Source: Flavobacteriaceae bacterium
Lineage (GTDB): Bacteria; Bacteroidota; Bacteroidia; Flavobacteriales; Flavobacteriaceae
Assembly: GCA_023700885.1 (NCBI GenBank)
Contig: JAMPYA010000002.1
Coordinates: forward strand, 1-41,335
Length of the DNA stretch: 41,335 nt
Reading direction: 5' to 3'
Made by a program: the position numbers and the translations under genes
Part shown: positions 20,143 to 29,183 of the stretch, one piece after another
Layout: each line of letters begins with the position of its first letter
Numbering within the stretch: the first letter of the stretch is position 1
The notes under the pieces: model-generated
What the model saw: the letters and a program-made list of their open reading frames with translations, nothing else
Databases searched by the model: none
Told to the model about the DNA's origin: nothing

Positions 20143-21522
20143 ATGAAATCAAATTATTTTACAATTCTATTAGCTGTATTGCTAATCACAGTATCTTGTG
20201 AAAACGACATCAACGAAATTCCAGAATCAGTTCAAAACTTTGAACAAGGAAGATTTGTACCAAATCAAGTACTTATTAAGTTTAAAGACGGGGATAAATC
20301 AACCGGAAGAACAGTTGAAAATGCCTTGTCGCTAATTAATGGCGATGTCATCGAATTAATTAATACAAGTGCAATGAGAACCGACAATGCTAGAAAAGGA
20401 AGTAAAAGTGGTGAACTTTTGCTAGTGACCTCAAGTTTAGGAACTATCGAAGCTATCGAAATCTTGAAAACCTTATCTGAAATAGAGTATGCAGAACCTA
20501 ACTGGATATATCAACATTTTGCAACTTCTAATGATACTTACTTTACAAATGGATCTCTGTGGGGCATGTACGGTGATACTTCCTCACCAGCTAACCAATT
20601 TGGCAGCCAAGCAGCAGAAGCCTGGGCTAATGGAAAAATTGGTTCAAACACTGTTTATATCGGGATTATCGATGAAGGTTATATGTACACCCACGAAGAT
20701 TTAGCCGCCAATGCCGGTACTAATACTGGAGAAATTCCAAATAATGGAGTTGACGATGATCGTAACGGACTTATTGATGATGTATATGGATGGGATTTTG
20801 ACGGCAACAACAATACCGTTTTTGATGGTGTAGATGATGACCACGGAACACATGTTGCAGGTACAATTGGTGGTGTTGGAGGAAACGGAAAAGGAGTTGC
20901 AGGTGTAGTGTGGAATGTTAAATTGATGAGTGCTAAATTTTTAGGCAATACTGGTGGTACAACTGTAAATGCTATTAAAGCAGTTGATTATTTTACCGAT
21001 TTAAAACAACGCGGTATCAATATCGTGGCAACAAATAACTCTTGGGGCGGAGGCGGATTCTCTCAAGGATTATATGATGCTATTGAAAGAGCTAATTTGC
21101 AAGGTATTCTTTTTGTTGCTGCTGCGGGTAATGCAACCAATAATAATGATACAACACCTTCTTATCCTGCTTCTTATCTAAATTCAAATATTATTGCTGT
21201 GGCCTCTATTACCAATACCGGAGCATTAAGTAGCTTTTCTAATTGGGGTGCAAATAGTGTTGATCTTGGCGCTCCCGGATCAGGCATTTGGTCTACAGTT
21301 CCTGTAAGATCTAAAGGAAAAGTAGTATCTGGTTATGCCAGCTATAACGGAACTTCAATGGCAACACCACATGTAGCCGGAGCAGTAGCTTTGTATGTAT
21401 CCTCTAATCCTGGAGCTTCTGTAAGTACTGTTAAAAATGCCATTTTAAACAGTACTGTTCCAAATACTTCATTAAGTAATAAATGTGTTACAGGAGGTAG
21501 ATTAAATGTAAGTGGGTTTTAA
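20143..21522 (+). CDS. Subtilisin-like S8 serine peptidase, lipoprotein
   Basis: A 459-residue S8 peptidase with a lipobox signal (MKSNYFTILLAVLLITVSC, Cys about residue 19), so it should be anchored in the envelope. A propeptide-like part (GRFVPNQVLIKFKDG to EIEYAEPNWIYQH, residues about 35-125) is followed by the catalytic domain: Asp in IIDEGYMYTHEDL, His in DDHGTHVAGTIGG, oxyanion Asn in ATNNSWGGG and Ser in NGTSMATPHVAGAV. The Asp-x-Gly motif reads IIDEG instead of the more usual IDTG, but the triad is intact. A calcium-binding-like loop GVDDDRNGLIDDVYGWDFD is present. No type IX sorting domain is found at the C-terminus. It probably degrades surface or periplasmic protein. Confidence 0.93.
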   Translation: MKSNYFTILLAVLLITVSCENDINEIPESVQNFEQGRFVPNQVLIKFKDGDKSTGRTVENALSLINGDVIELINTSAMRTDNARKGSKSGELLLVTSSLGTIEAIEILKTLSEIEYAEPNWIYQHFATSNDTYFTNGSLWGMYGDTSSPANQFGSQAAEAWANGKIGSNTVYIGIIDEGYMYTHEDLAANAGTNTGEIPNNGVDDDRNGLIDDVYGWDFDGNNNTVFDGVDDDHGTHVAGTIGGVGGNGKGVAGVVWNVKLMSAKFLGNTGGTTVNAIKAVDYFTDLKQRGINIVATNNSWGGGGFSQGLYDAIERANLQGILFVAAAGNATNNNDTTPSYPASYLNSNIIAVASITNTGALSSFSNWGANSVDLGAPGSGIWSTVPVRSKGKVVSGYASYNGTSMATPHVAGAVALYVSSNPGASVSTVKNAILNSTVPNTSLSNKCVTGGRLNVSGF

Positions 21523-21543
21523 TTAATTTAAGAACATTTTTTC

Positions 21544-21577
21544 AACAAGAGTCTTAAATTGAGACTCTTGTTTTTTT
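21544..21577 (+). terminator. Terminator of the subtilisin-like gene
   Basis: AACAAGAGTCT pairs with AGACTCTTGTT around a seven-base loop, followed by T's. Confidence 0.9.
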
Positions 21578-21693
21578 ATGTCCCAAACCATTATTTTTTG
21601 GATTTGCAAATTGATTATTTAACAAGCTTCTATTATTGTTTTAACTTGCAATTTATAAGTTGTACACATTATTTAAATTAAAACTTAATTAAA

Positions 21694-22200
21694 TTGGATA
21701 TTTTACTATTAATTGTCGGATTTCTATTTCTTGTAGTAGGATTATTTGGAGCGATTTTGCCCATATTACCTGGACCTCCACTAAGTTGGATTGGCTTATT
21801 ATTAATTAATTTAACATCTATAGTACCTATAAATTATACTTTATTAGGAATAACATTATTTATAGCCATATTAGTTACAATTTTAGATTATGTTATTCCG
21901 GCTTGGGGAACCAAAAAATTTGGAGGTTCTAAATATGGTGTGATAGGAACCACTTTAGGATTATTTATAGGCTTAATAATTCCTATTCCTTTTGGAATTA
22001 TTATCGGAGCATTTTTGGGAGCATTTATTGGCGAACTTTATAATGAAAGGAGAAATACCCAAAAAGCGCTAAAAGCATCGTTTGGATCTGTTGTTGGATT
22101 TTTCATTTCAACAGGTTTAAAACTATTAGTTTCAATTGTATATTTAGTAATGTTTATTAAAATATTTTGGGAAAATAGAACCTCATTTATAGGTTTCTAA
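21694..22200 (+). CDS. DUF456 family membrane protein, TTG start
   Basis: A 168-residue hydrophobic protein with five or so membrane helices. The family hallmark GAILPILPGPPLSWIGLL lies at residues about 19-37, followed by glycine-rich loops (WGTKKFGGSKYGVIGT, GIIIGAFLGAFIGELY) typical of DUF456. No ATG precedes MDILLLIVGF: an in-frame TAA at 21679 limits the frame, and the TTG at 21694 is the only sensible start that gives the full first helix. Function of the family is unknown. It lies between the subtilisin terminator and the small-RNA candidate, likely as a single-gene unit. Confidence 0.82.
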   Translation: MDILLLIVGFLFLVVGLFGAILPILPGPPLSWIGLLLINLTSIVPINYTLLGITLFIAILVTILDYVIPAWGTKKFGGSKYGVIGTTLGLFIGLIIPIPFGIIIGAFLGAFIGELYNERRNTQKALKASFGSVVGFFISTGLKLLVSIVYLVMFIKIFWENRTSFIGF

Positions 22201-22204
22201 AATC

Positions 22205-22236
22205 AAAAAAAGCATCCCGAACTACGGGAAGCTTTT
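22205..22236 (-). terminator. Terminator of the small-RNA candidate
   Basis: An 11-bp stem with one mismatch and a TAGTT loop; on the minus strand it is followed by a run of seven T's. On the plus strand it could weakly terminate the DUF456 transcript, but the T-tract there is short. Confidence 0.75.
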
Positions 22237-22309
22237 CATTGGTTACTTAAAACCGTGACATCTCTTTCGAAATGCCAACAACACAACTAAACTGTATTTT
22301 TCAATACAG
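22205..22309 (-). ncRNA. Candidate structured small RNA, about 105 nt
   Basis: Read on the minus strand, four hairpins occur in series. Near the 5' end CTGTATT-GAAA-AATACAG (22292-22309) has a GNRA tetraloop. GGCATTTC-GAAA-GAGATGTC (22257-22276) has an 8-bp stem with two G-U pairs and another GAAA loop. GGTT-AACC closes a small hairpin (22241-22254). A terminator (22205-22236) pairs AAAAGC-TCCCG with CGGGA-GCTTTT with one U-U mismatch, ending in seven T's. The GNRA loops and T-run only make sense on the minus strand, and a TATATTTG box stands just upstream at 22314-22321, so transcription would start near the first hairpin. No reading frame is present. Family identity unknown. Confidence 0.7.
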
Positions 22310-22313
22310 CAAA

Positions 22314-22321
22314 CAAATATA
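22314..22321 (-). promoter_or_regulatory. -7 box of the small-RNA candidate
   Basis: The minus strand reads TATATTTG, five to seven nucleotides before the first hairpin. A TTG sits 15 nt further upstream; spacing is shorter than usual. Confidence 0.5.
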
Positions 22322-22405
22322 CATCTTTTTTCAAATCAACTTTCTTTTAACAACAATTAAAACAACTTTTTAGCTTAAAGAATTCCATTATTTTTGAATT
22401 GATTG

Positions 22406-22413
22406 TATCTTTG
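22406..22413 (+). promoter_or_regulatory. -7 box of lysS promoter
   Basis: TATCTTTG ends 26 nt before the lysS ATG. No clear -33 element is seen. Confidence 0.5.
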
Positions 22414-22439
22414 CGACTTTAAAATTTAAGACATTTTAC

Positions 22440-24137
22440 ATGCAATTATCAGAACAGGAAATTATTCGAAGAGAATCTTTACTTAAATTACGTGAATTAG
22501 GTATTGATCCTTATCCAGCTGCAGCGTTTAAAACAACAGCATATATTCATGATATATTATCCAATTTCTCAAAATTTGAAGGTACGGAGGTTATACTTGC
22601 TGGAAGAATTATGAGTAGAAGAATCATGGGTAAAGCCTCTTTTGCTGAATTGAAAGATTCATCTGGTAGAATGCAAATTTATATCAACAGAGATGAAATT
22701 GCTCCTGGAGAAGATAAAGAACTTTACAATACTGTCTTTAAAAAATTATTAGATATCGGAGATATTATAGGAATTAAAGGTGAGGTTTTTAAAACTCAAG
22801 TTGGCGAATTCTCTGTAAAAGTTAAAGAACTTACTATTTTAACAAAATCTTTACGTCCGCTTCCGGTGGTAAAAATTGATGCAGAGGGTAAAGTTCATGA
22901 CGCATTTAGTGATCCTGAAATGAGATATCGCCAGCGATATGTAGATTTAATTGTAAATGATCACGTAAAAGATACTTTTCTAAAACGAACCAAAATAACT
23001 AACTCAATTCGTAATTTTTTTAATGATAGAAATTATTTGGAAGTTGAGACACCTATTTTACAACCAATCCCTGGAGGTGCAGCTGCAAGACCATTTTTAA
23101 CACATCACAATGCATTAAATATTCCTTTGTATTTGAGAATTGCCAATGAATTATATTTAAAAAGATTAATAGTTGGTGGTTTTGATGCTGTGTATGAGTT
23201 TGCAAAAGATTTTAGAAATGAAGGAATGGATAGAACTCACAATCCAGAATTTACTGTTATGGAACTCTATGTTGCATACAAAGATTATAATTGGATGATG
23301 GAAATGACGGAGCAATTACTAGAAAAAGTGGCTATTGATTCAAATAAATCTACAGAAGTTACTGTTGGTAAAAATATCATCAATTTTAAAGCTCCTTATA
23401 AAAGAATTCCTATACTTGATGCAATTAAAGAGCACACAGGTTTTGATATTGCAGGAATGAATGAAAATCAACTGAAAGAAGTGTGCAAAAAATTACATAT
23501 TGAAGTAGAAGATTCTTACGGAATAGGAAAAATGATTGATGAAATCTTTGGTTCAACATGCGAACATCATTACATTCAACCTACTTTTATTATAGATTAT
23601 CCTAAAGAAATGAGTCCTTTAACTAAAGAACATCGTTCTAATCCAGCATTAACAGAGCGTTTTGAATTGATGGTTAATGGAAAAGAATTAGCTAATGCTT
23701 ATTCTGAGTTAAACGATCCTATAGATCAACGTGAACGTTTTGAAGATCAACTTAATCTTTCAGCTAAAGGTGATGATGAAGCCATGTTTATTGATCAAGA
23801 TTTTTTAAGAGCTTTAGAGTACGGCATGCCTCCTACTTCAGGAATCGGAATTGGAATTGACCGATTAGTGATGTTAATGACCAATAATAGCTCTATACAA
23901 GAGGTATTATTCTTTCCACAAATGCGTCCGGAAAAAAAAGCAGTTGAATTAAGTGAAGAAGAAAAAGCGGTGCTTGAAATTATAAAAGCAAATGCTCCTA
24001 TCGATTTGAATGATCTAAAATCACAATCAGAATTGAGTGGCAAAAAATGGGATAAAACCATTAAAGGATTGACTAAAAACAATTTAGTAAAAGTTATTCA
24101 AACTGAGAGCGGATTAATTGTAGAATTAAGCAATTAA
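22440..24137 (+). CDS. lysS: Lysyl-tRNA synthetase, class II
   Basis: The 565-residue enzyme charges tRNA-Lys. It has the N-terminal OB-fold anticodon domain ([21 protein letters not shown]), the class II motif 2 ([23 protein letters not shown]), and motif 3 ([15 protein letters not shown]) about residues 470-485. It is about 60 residues longer than E. coli LysRS: the extra C-terminal part after ~500 ([21 protein letters not shown]...SGLIVELSN) looks like a small winged-helix domain, a known extension in Flavobacteriia. Its own promoter box lies upstream. A membrane protein gene follows 39 nt later and may share the transcript. Confidence 0.96.
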   Translation: MQLSEQEIIRRESLLKLRELGIDPYPAAAFKTTAYIHDILSNFSKFEGTEVILAGRIMSRRIMGKASFAELKDSSGRMQIYINRDEIAPGEDKELYNTVFKKLLDIGDIIGIKGEVFKTQVGEFSVKVKELTILTKSLRPLPVVKIDAEGKVHDAFSDPEMRYRQRYVDLIVNDHVKDTFLKRTKITNSIRNFFNDRNYLEVETPILQPIPGGAAARPFLTHHNALNIPLYLRIANELYLKRLIVGGFDAVYEFAKDFRNEGMDRTHNPEFTVMELYVAYKDYNWMMEMTEQLLEKVAIDSNKSTEVTVGKNIINFKAPYKRIPILDAIKEHTGFDIAGMNENQLKEVCKKLHIEVEDSYGIGKMIDEIFGSTCEHHYIQPTFIIDYPKEMSPLTKEHRSNPALTERFELMVNGKELANAYSELNDPIDQRERFEDQLNLSAKGDDEAMFIDQDFLRALEYGMPPTSGIGIGIDRLVMLMTNNSSIQEVLFFPQMRPEKKAVELSEEEKAVLEIIKANAPIDLNDLKSQSELSGKKWDKTIKGLTKNNLVKVIQTESGLIVELSN

Positions 24138-24176
24138 TTATTAAAATTAAATATTTCAACAGCACAAATAGAAACT

Positions 24177-24866
24177 ATGAAAAAGCACGATTTCATCTTT
24201 ATAAGTTTATTTGTGCTGTTGTTTTTTCCTTTTTTCGTTTCAAAAGATCTTTATCATTATTATAAAGAATTCAATCAACTTCATTCACTCATAGCTAGTT
24301 TTCTCAAGTTTGCCATTTTAGCAACTTTAGGAGAACTAATAGGTTTGAGAATAAAAACCGGAAATTATTTTCAAAAAGGGTTTGGAGTTTTACCAAGAGC
24401 TATTGTTTGGGGTTTTCTTGGTATTACCATTAAAATTGCTTTTGTAATTTTTGCTATTGGAACACCTATATTTTTAGAATCTATCGGATTTGAAGGAGTT
24501 AAACAAGCTATGTCTAATCCTATTACTTTACAAAAAATTGGAATATCTTTTTCAATCAGTGTAGCCATGAATTTAGTTTATGCACCTGTAATGATGACGC
24601 TTCATAAAGTTACAGACACGCATATTCTGAACAATCATGGAACTTTAAAAGGCTTCTTTACACCTATAAAATTTGGAGCAATATTTTCAAATTTAGATTG
24701 GAACACTCAATGGAATTTCACTTTTAAGAAAGCCATACCTTTTTTTTGGATTCCAGCTCATACCATTACTTTTTTATTGCCCGTTGATTTTCAAGTCTTA
24801 TTTGCTGCACTTTTAGGTATTGCACTTGGTGTTTTATTAGCATTTGCTAATTTAAATAAAAAATAA
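24177..24866 (+). CDS. Integral membrane protein of unknown function
   Basis: A 229-residue protein with about five membrane helices: residues 5-22, 38-57, 75-100, 118-140 and near the C-terminus 185-225. The pattern (NLVYAPVMMTLHKV, then a linker with DWNTQWNFTFKKAIPFFWIPAHTITFLLPVDFQVLFAALLG) is reminiscent of the Mpv17/PMP22 family, where a W-x-x-P-x-x-x-x-N-F-x-x-x-P-x-x-x-R/Q run is typical, but this is only a resemblance. It lies 39 nt after lysS and shares a bidirectional terminator with the mscS gene on the other strand. Confidence 0.7.
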   Translation: MKKHDFIFISLFVLLFFPFFVSKDLYHYYKEFNQLHSLIASFLKFAILATLGELIGLRIKTGNYFQKGFGVLPRAIVWGFLGITIKIAFVIFAIGTPIFLESIGFEGVKQAMSNPITLQKIGISFSISVAMNLVYAPVMMTLHKVTDTHILNNHGTLKGFFTPIKFGAIFSNLDWNTQWNFTFKKAIPFFWIPAHTITFLLPVDFQVLFAALLGIALGVLLAFANLNKK

Positions 24867-24892
24867 AAAAAAGAGCCAACCAGCTCTTTTAA
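24865..24892. terminator. Bidirectional terminator (membrane protein / mscS)
   Basis: AAAAGAGC pairs with GCTCTTTT around CAACCA, with A's before and T's after, between convergent genes. Confidence 0.85.
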
Positions 24893-24893
24893 T

Positions 24894-26537
24894 TTATTCT
24901 TCAGTTTTATAAGGATAATCTGCTAAACTATTTTTAAAATGTTCTTTTGATTTATCTATGGCTTTCATAATTTTTTCCTCCGATAAATTGTACTTCATAT
25001 CAGCACCTTTTTTTTCTGGAAATTGTTCAATAATAACAGTAGATGAAGGAAATGCAAACTCAACGCCCAATTCTTTAGCCAATCTAACAATGGCCATATG
25101 TAATCTATGTTTAGACGATTGCTCAACATTCCAATCTAACTCAATAAAAAACACATTTAATAAAATCAGTAATGAAGAGTTTCCAAAACCGGTGAACTCT
25201 ACATTGTATTGATCTGACAAAGTATCTGGATGTAAAACAATTAATGCTCTAACACCTTTTACAAAGGCCTCTATTAATTCTGGCGGGGTATCATATCTAA
25301 TTGTTAATTCTGTTTTATAGCGTCTATAATGTCGTAATCCTTTGTTATTAACAACTATCTCTGCTAATTTACTGTTCGGAATTTGAAATATAGAAGTGTC
25401 AAAAGCTCTAATTCTAGTAGATCTAAATCCGACTTCTTCTACGGTACCCTCTACTCCTTCAGCAACAATCCAATCACCAATATGGAAAGGCTTATCTAAG
25501 AAAATCATAAAAGTGCCTATCAAATTTTTTACCGTATCCTGTGAAGCAAACGCTATAGCAATACCTCCAATAGAAGCTCCTGCAATTACGGTTGTTGGAT
25601 CTAATCCAAAAACGGTAAGAAGCTTTAAAAATCCGACAAATAAAACGATACCTCTTAAAAAGTTTTTAAGAATTGGCACTAATTGATCATCGAGTTTACT
25701 TTGAGTCCTCTCAGTATATTCCTCATAAAAACTCATGATTACCTTAACTAAATTTAGAAAAACTATAATCCAATATATAGTTGCAACAATTTCTAATGCT
25801 CCTAATAAAAAGTAATTTATGGTAGTCGTAAATTTTAAAGAAGGAATTAATTTTTCAATAAAAAATATCAATAGCAACATCACTATTGGTCTAGCCATGT
25901 GGCTTAAAGCGACATTGATATTGCTATTTCTTTTATGAAATACCATAAACTGTACTTTTCTAAGTATGAATGATAGTATTTCTCTGAATATAAAATAAAG
26001 TAAAGTAGTTCCTAAAATAATTATACCAACAGCAATTAATTGCCATAACTCAAAATTTAAAATCTTTTGATTGCTAATATTGGGTGTTAACTCATGAATC
26101 CATTGAGTATACCATGGATATACTTCGTTGTATAACACATCAATTTCACTAACAGTTTCTTCAGAATAGTACCATTTATTATCAATTTTGACCAAATATA
26201 CTTGAGGCAATTGTTTTGAAAACAACAAATATTTATGAGGTTTATTTACAATGGTAGTGTCTATATAATTAGGATTATTAGGAATTTTATCATAATCAAC
26301 TATTAAGCCTTTACCGGTTAAAATCATTTTTAATTTTTTGGCATTTTCTTTAGCCTCAGAAGGGTCTAAATTATAAAAAGCTTTAGCTGATTTTTCTAAG
26401 GAATAATTTTCATCACTTAAAAACTTTAAATGTGTAGAAACAGTTGCTTTTGGATTGGATAAATCAACTTTTATATTTTTTTGTGAATAGCTTATAAAAG
26501 TAACAAACACAAAAAAAGGCAACAATAACTTTTTCAT
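24894..26537 (-). CDS. MscS-family mechanosensitive channel
   Basis: The start is the ATG giving MKKLLLPFFVFVTFISYSQ, a clean signal peptide; an in-frame ATG 18 nt upstream would add six polar residues before it. The 547-residue protein has a periplasmic N-terminal part (to about residue 150), four or more membrane helices (residues about 165-330), then the MscS pore-lining helix with AGASIGGIAIAFASQDTVKNLIGTFMIFLDKPFHIGDWI and the beta-rich cytoplasmic domain VEEVGFRSTRIRAFD, IPNSK. Such channels release solutes under membrane tension after osmotic downshock. The N-terminal extracytoplasmic extension makes it longer than E. coli MscS. The downstream gene on the other side is ygiQ-like, separated by a promoter. 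Confidence 0.9.
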   Translation of the reverse strand: MKKLLLPFFVFVTFISYSQKNIKVDLSNPKATVSTHLKFLSDENYSLEKSAKAFYNLDPSEAKENAKKLKMILTGKGLIVDYDKIPNNPNYIDTTIVNKPHKYLLFSKQLPQVYLVKIDNKWYYSEETVSEIDVLYNEVYPWYTQWIHELTPNISNQKILNFELWQLIAVGIIILGTTLLYFIFREILSFILRKVQFMVFHKRNSNINVALSHMARPIVMLLLIFFIEKLIPSLKFTTTINYFLLGALEIVATIYWIIVFLNLVKVIMSFYEEYTERTQSKLDDQLVPILKNFLRGIVLFVGFLKLLTVFGLDPTTVIAGASIGGIAIAFASQDTVKNLIGTFMIFLDKPFHIGDWIVAEGVEGTVEEVGFRSTRIRAFDTSIFQIPNSKLAEIVVNNKGLRHYRRYKTELTIRYDTPPELIEAFVKGVRALIVLHPDTLSDQYNVEFTGFGNSSLLILLNVFFIELDWNVEQSSKHRLHMAIVRLAKELGVEFAFPSSTVIIEQFPEKKGADMKYNLSEEKIMKAIDKSKEHFKNSLADYPYKTEE

Positions 26538-26575
26538 CTGTATAGATTTTGGCATTAATAATATGGTTTGTAGTT

Positions 26576-26583
26576 CAAATATA
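26576..26583 (-). promoter_or_regulatory. -7 box of mscS promoter
   Basis: The minus strand reads TATATTTG, about 38 nt upstream of the chosen ATG. The upstream ATG at 26555 also falls within the predicted transcript. Confidence 0.5.
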
Positions 26584-26625
26584 AGGCAATTTTAAGGAAG
26601 CTAATCCTATTAAATTATAGAAATT

Positions 26626-28536
26626 TTATTGTTTTTTAGACTTAAATTTATTTTTAAAACTATTTTGGTTTTTATTTTTATGTTGAGATGGAGCAGAATT
26701 TACAAAACCAGGAAGTAAATTTTTTAATAAATCGGGTCTAGAAAGTTTTTCTAACACATTTTTAATCCAAGCCTGATTTTCTTTTTTATACCAAAAGAAA
26801 AAGCGATGTTGTTCTAATTTTTCCTTTTTGGTCTTTGGGGTATGAATTTCTTTAAGGCTATACGGATGATATCCACTATAATAAATTACAGTAGATAAAG
26901 TCATAGGTGTTGGGGTAAAATCTTGCACTTGCTCTAACTTAAAACCCATATCCTTTGTTTCGGCTGCTAAATTTGCCATATCTTCAAGTGCACAATCTGG
27001 GTGACTAGATATAAAATAAGGAATTAACTGCTGATTTAAGTTATTTTTTTTATTCACCAAATCAAATTGATTTTTAAACAGATGAAAATTACTAAATGAG
27101 GGCTTACGCATTAGTTTCAACACTTTATCTGATGTGTGCTCTGGAGCCACTTTTAATCTACCAGAAACATGTTTTGTTATAACTTCTTTAGTAAAATTTT
27201 CTAAATCTTTTGGATCTGCTTTTTTATTAAATTCAGGAACTAATAAATCATATCTAATTCCGCTTCCTATATGCGATTTTTTAATCCCAGGATGCTTATC
27301 AATAGCTTGATATAAATCTATCATGGGTTGATGAGCGGTGTTTAAATTATAGCATACGGTTGGAGAAATACAAGAAGGTGCTATACATTTTTCACAAATG
27401 CTCATGTCTTTTCCATGCATTTTATACATGTTTGCAGAAGGACCTCCAACATCAGATAAATAGCCTTTAAAATCTTCCATTTTTGTAAGTGCATCTACTT
27501 CTTTCAAAATAGACTCCTTACTTCTACTTGCAATAAATTTTCCTTGATGCGCAGAAATCGTACAGAAACTACATCCACCAAAACATCCTCTATGAATATT
27601 TACAGAGAATTTTATCATTTCATAGGCAGAAATTAGCCCTCTATTTTTATACTTTGGATGTGGGAGTCTTGTATAAGGCAAATCAAAAGAAAAGTCAATT
27701 TCAGCTTCAGTCATGGTTTTAAAAGGCGGATTGATTACCAACTTTTTATTGCCAATATTTTGTAAAATTCTTCTTCCATTTAATTTATTTGACTCTTGCT
27801 CAATAATTTTAAAATTGGCAGCATAAGCTTTTTTATCTTCTAAACATTGTTGATGTGAATTAATAATAACATCTTCCCAATTTTTATTCTTAGGTAAATC
27901 GCTTTCATCATCTATTAGAAATGCAGTCTGATTTATAGTTTTCAATGAAGTAAATGGAACTCCTTTTTGCAATAAAGTGACAATCTCGCGTAGTGGCTGC
28001 TCTCCCATTCCGTAAACCAATAAATCGGCGCCAGAATCTGCTAAAATAGAAGGTTTTAAATGATCACATAAATAATCATAATGAGTAACTCTTCTTAACG
28101 AAGCTTCAATTCCACCAATTACAATAGGCACATCAGGGTAAAATTGCTTTATTATTTTAGAATACACAATTGTAGGATAATCTGGTCTGTGCCCAATTTC
28201 TCCACCAGGTGTATAAGCATCATTATCTCGTCTATTTTTGTTAGCGGTATAATGATTCACTAAAGAATCCATACTTCCTGCAGTAACACCAAAAAATAAT
28301 CTAGGTTTACCTAATTTGGTAAAATCTTGAAGATTATCATTTACATTGGGCTGTGGAACTATGGCCACTTTTAAACCGTAACTCTCTAATATTCTACCAA
28401 TTACAGCAGGTCCAAATGCAGGGTGATCAATATAAGCATCACCACTAAATAAAATGACATCAAGCGCTTCCCATCCCCTAATGGAAACTTCTTTTTTGGT
28501 TGTTGGTAACCAATCTGAAAGCAGGTAATTTTTCAT
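26626..28536 (-). CDS. YgiQ family radical SAM protein
   Basis: A 636-residue protein of the YgiQ/UPF0313 group. The N-terminal domain (residues 1-~290) shows ALDVILFSGDAYIDHPAFGPAVIGRILE and IVIGGIEASLRRVTHYDYLCD, typical of this family. The radical SAM centre is HRGCFGGCSFCTISAHQGKF (CxxxCxxC, about residues 313-332), binding a [4Fe-4S] cluster that cleaves S-adenosylmethionine. A C-terminal region with PYFISSHPDCALEDM and QDFTPTPMTLSTVIYYSGYHP matches YgiQ proteins. The reaction is not established for the family. The C-terminus is Lys/Asn-rich. It is a single gene with its own promoter box. Confidence 0.92.
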   Translation of the reverse strand: MKNYLLSDWLPTTKKEVSIRGWEALDVILFSGDAYIDHPAFGPAVIGRILESYGLKVAIVPQPNVNDNLQDFTKLGKPRLFFGVTAGSMDSLVNHYTANKNRRDNDAYTPGGEIGHRPDYPTIVYSKIIKQFYPDVPIVIGGIEASLRRVTHYDYLCDHLKPSILADSGADLLVYGMGEQPLREIVTLLQKGVPFTSLKTINQTAFLIDDESDLPKNKNWEDVIINSHQQCLEDKKAYAANFKIIEQESNKLNGRRILQNIGNKKLVINPPFKTMTEAEIDFSFDLPYTRLPHPKYKNRGLISAYEMIKFSVNIHRGCFGGCSFCTISAHQGKFIASRSKESILKEVDALTKMEDFKGYLSDVGGPSANMYKMHGKDMSICEKCIAPSCISPTVCYNLNTAHQPMIDLYQAIDKHPGIKKSHIGSGIRYDLLVPEFNKKADPKDLENFTKEVITKHVSGRLKVAPEHTSDKVLKLMRKPSFSNFHLFKNQFDLVNKKNNLNQQLIPYFISSHPDCALEDMANLAAETKDMGFKLEQVQDFTPTPMTLSTVIYYSGYHPYSLKEIHTPKTKKEKLEQHRFFFWYKKENQAWIKNVLEKLSRPDLLKNLLPGFVNSAPSQHKNKNQNSFKNKFKSKKQ

Positions 28537-28543
28537 GTCGATG

Positions 28544-28551
28544 CAAAAATA
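28544..28551 (-). promoter_or_regulatory. -7 box of ygiQ-like gene
   Basis: The minus strand reads TATTTTTG, only 7 nt upstream of the ATG, so the transcript would be nearly leaderless. Confidence 0.4.
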
Positions 28552-28658
28552 CGATTATTATTCTGTTTGTGTGAAAGTTAAAATTTTGTTAAGTACAATT
28601 TTGAATTAAACCATAAAGATTTTTGATAGTCAAAAAGGTAAATTAAATCTTAAATTTT

Positions 28659-29117
28659 ATGAGAACTTTATTAAGCCTTTTTGCATTTACCATACTTTTT
28701 AATGTAAACGCACAACAAAAGAATTTACAGGAACAAAAACAGCAATTTTCTCCTGAACAAATTGCAGAACTTCAAACTAAAAAAATGGAGTTAGATTTTG
28801 AGCTAAACGAAAAACAACGTAAAGAGATTTATAATTTAAATCTTGAATTAGCTCAAAAAAGACAACAAAACTTAGCAGAAATGAAAGCTAGAAAATCTGA
28901 AAATAAAGCTTTTACTTCTGATGAAAAATATGAAAAAGAATTGAAAAGATTAGATGAACAAAAAAATCATCAAGCTGAAATGAAACGCATTTTGGGCGAA
29001 GAAAAATACAAAGTTTGGAAAGAAAATCACAGAGAAGAACAGTTAAATAGAAAAAAATTATTTCAAAATAAACGTTCAGAGTATCGCCAAAAAGGAGCTC
29101 TGCGTAAGCAAAATTAA
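28659..29117 (+). CDS. Spy/CpxP-like small periplasmic protein
   Basis: A 152-residue protein with a signal peptide (MRTLLSLFAFTILFNVNAQ, cut after AQ) and a charged, almost fully helical mature part rich in Gln, Glu, Lys and Leu. Two LxxxQxxxI-type repeats (FSPEQIAELQTKKMELDFELNEKQRKEI, and later ILGEEKYKVWKE) recall the LTxxQ-repeat Spy/CpxP chaperone-like proteins of the periplasm, and Bacteroidetes have many such DUF4890-like proteins. The exact family cannot be fixed by eye. It is a single gene, with a strong terminator shared with the glucosaminidase gene. Confidence 0.7.
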   Translation: MRTLLSLFAFTILFNVNAQQKNLQEQKQQFSPEQIAELQTKKMELDFELNEKQRKEIYNLNLELAQKRQQNLAEMKARKSENKAFTSDEKYEKELKRLDEQKNHQAEMKRILGEEKYKVWKENHREEQLNRKKLFQNKRSEYRQKGALRKQN

Positions 29118-29155
29118 AATAAAGTTAGTTAATTAGTTAATAGGTTTTTTGATTG

Positions 29156-29183
29156 AAAAACTCAGAGAAATCTGAGTTTTTTT
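29156..29183. terminator. Bidirectional terminator (Spy-like / glucosaminidase)
   Basis: AAAAACTCAGA pairs with TCTGAGTTTTT around a GAAA loop. T's follow on the plus strand and A's precede, so it can serve both convergent genes; it touches the glucosaminidase stop. Confidence 0.88.

Noticed and set aside
20679-20948. Minus-strand 89-codon frame inside the subtilisin-like gene
   Set aside because: Pro/Ser/Thr-rich translation with no family features, fully antisense to conserved catalytic sequence; a shadow frame.
22205-22309. tRNA gene in the DUF456-lysS gap
   Set aside because: No acceptor stem or T-arm GGTTCRA pattern closes; the hairpin series fits a small RNA instead.
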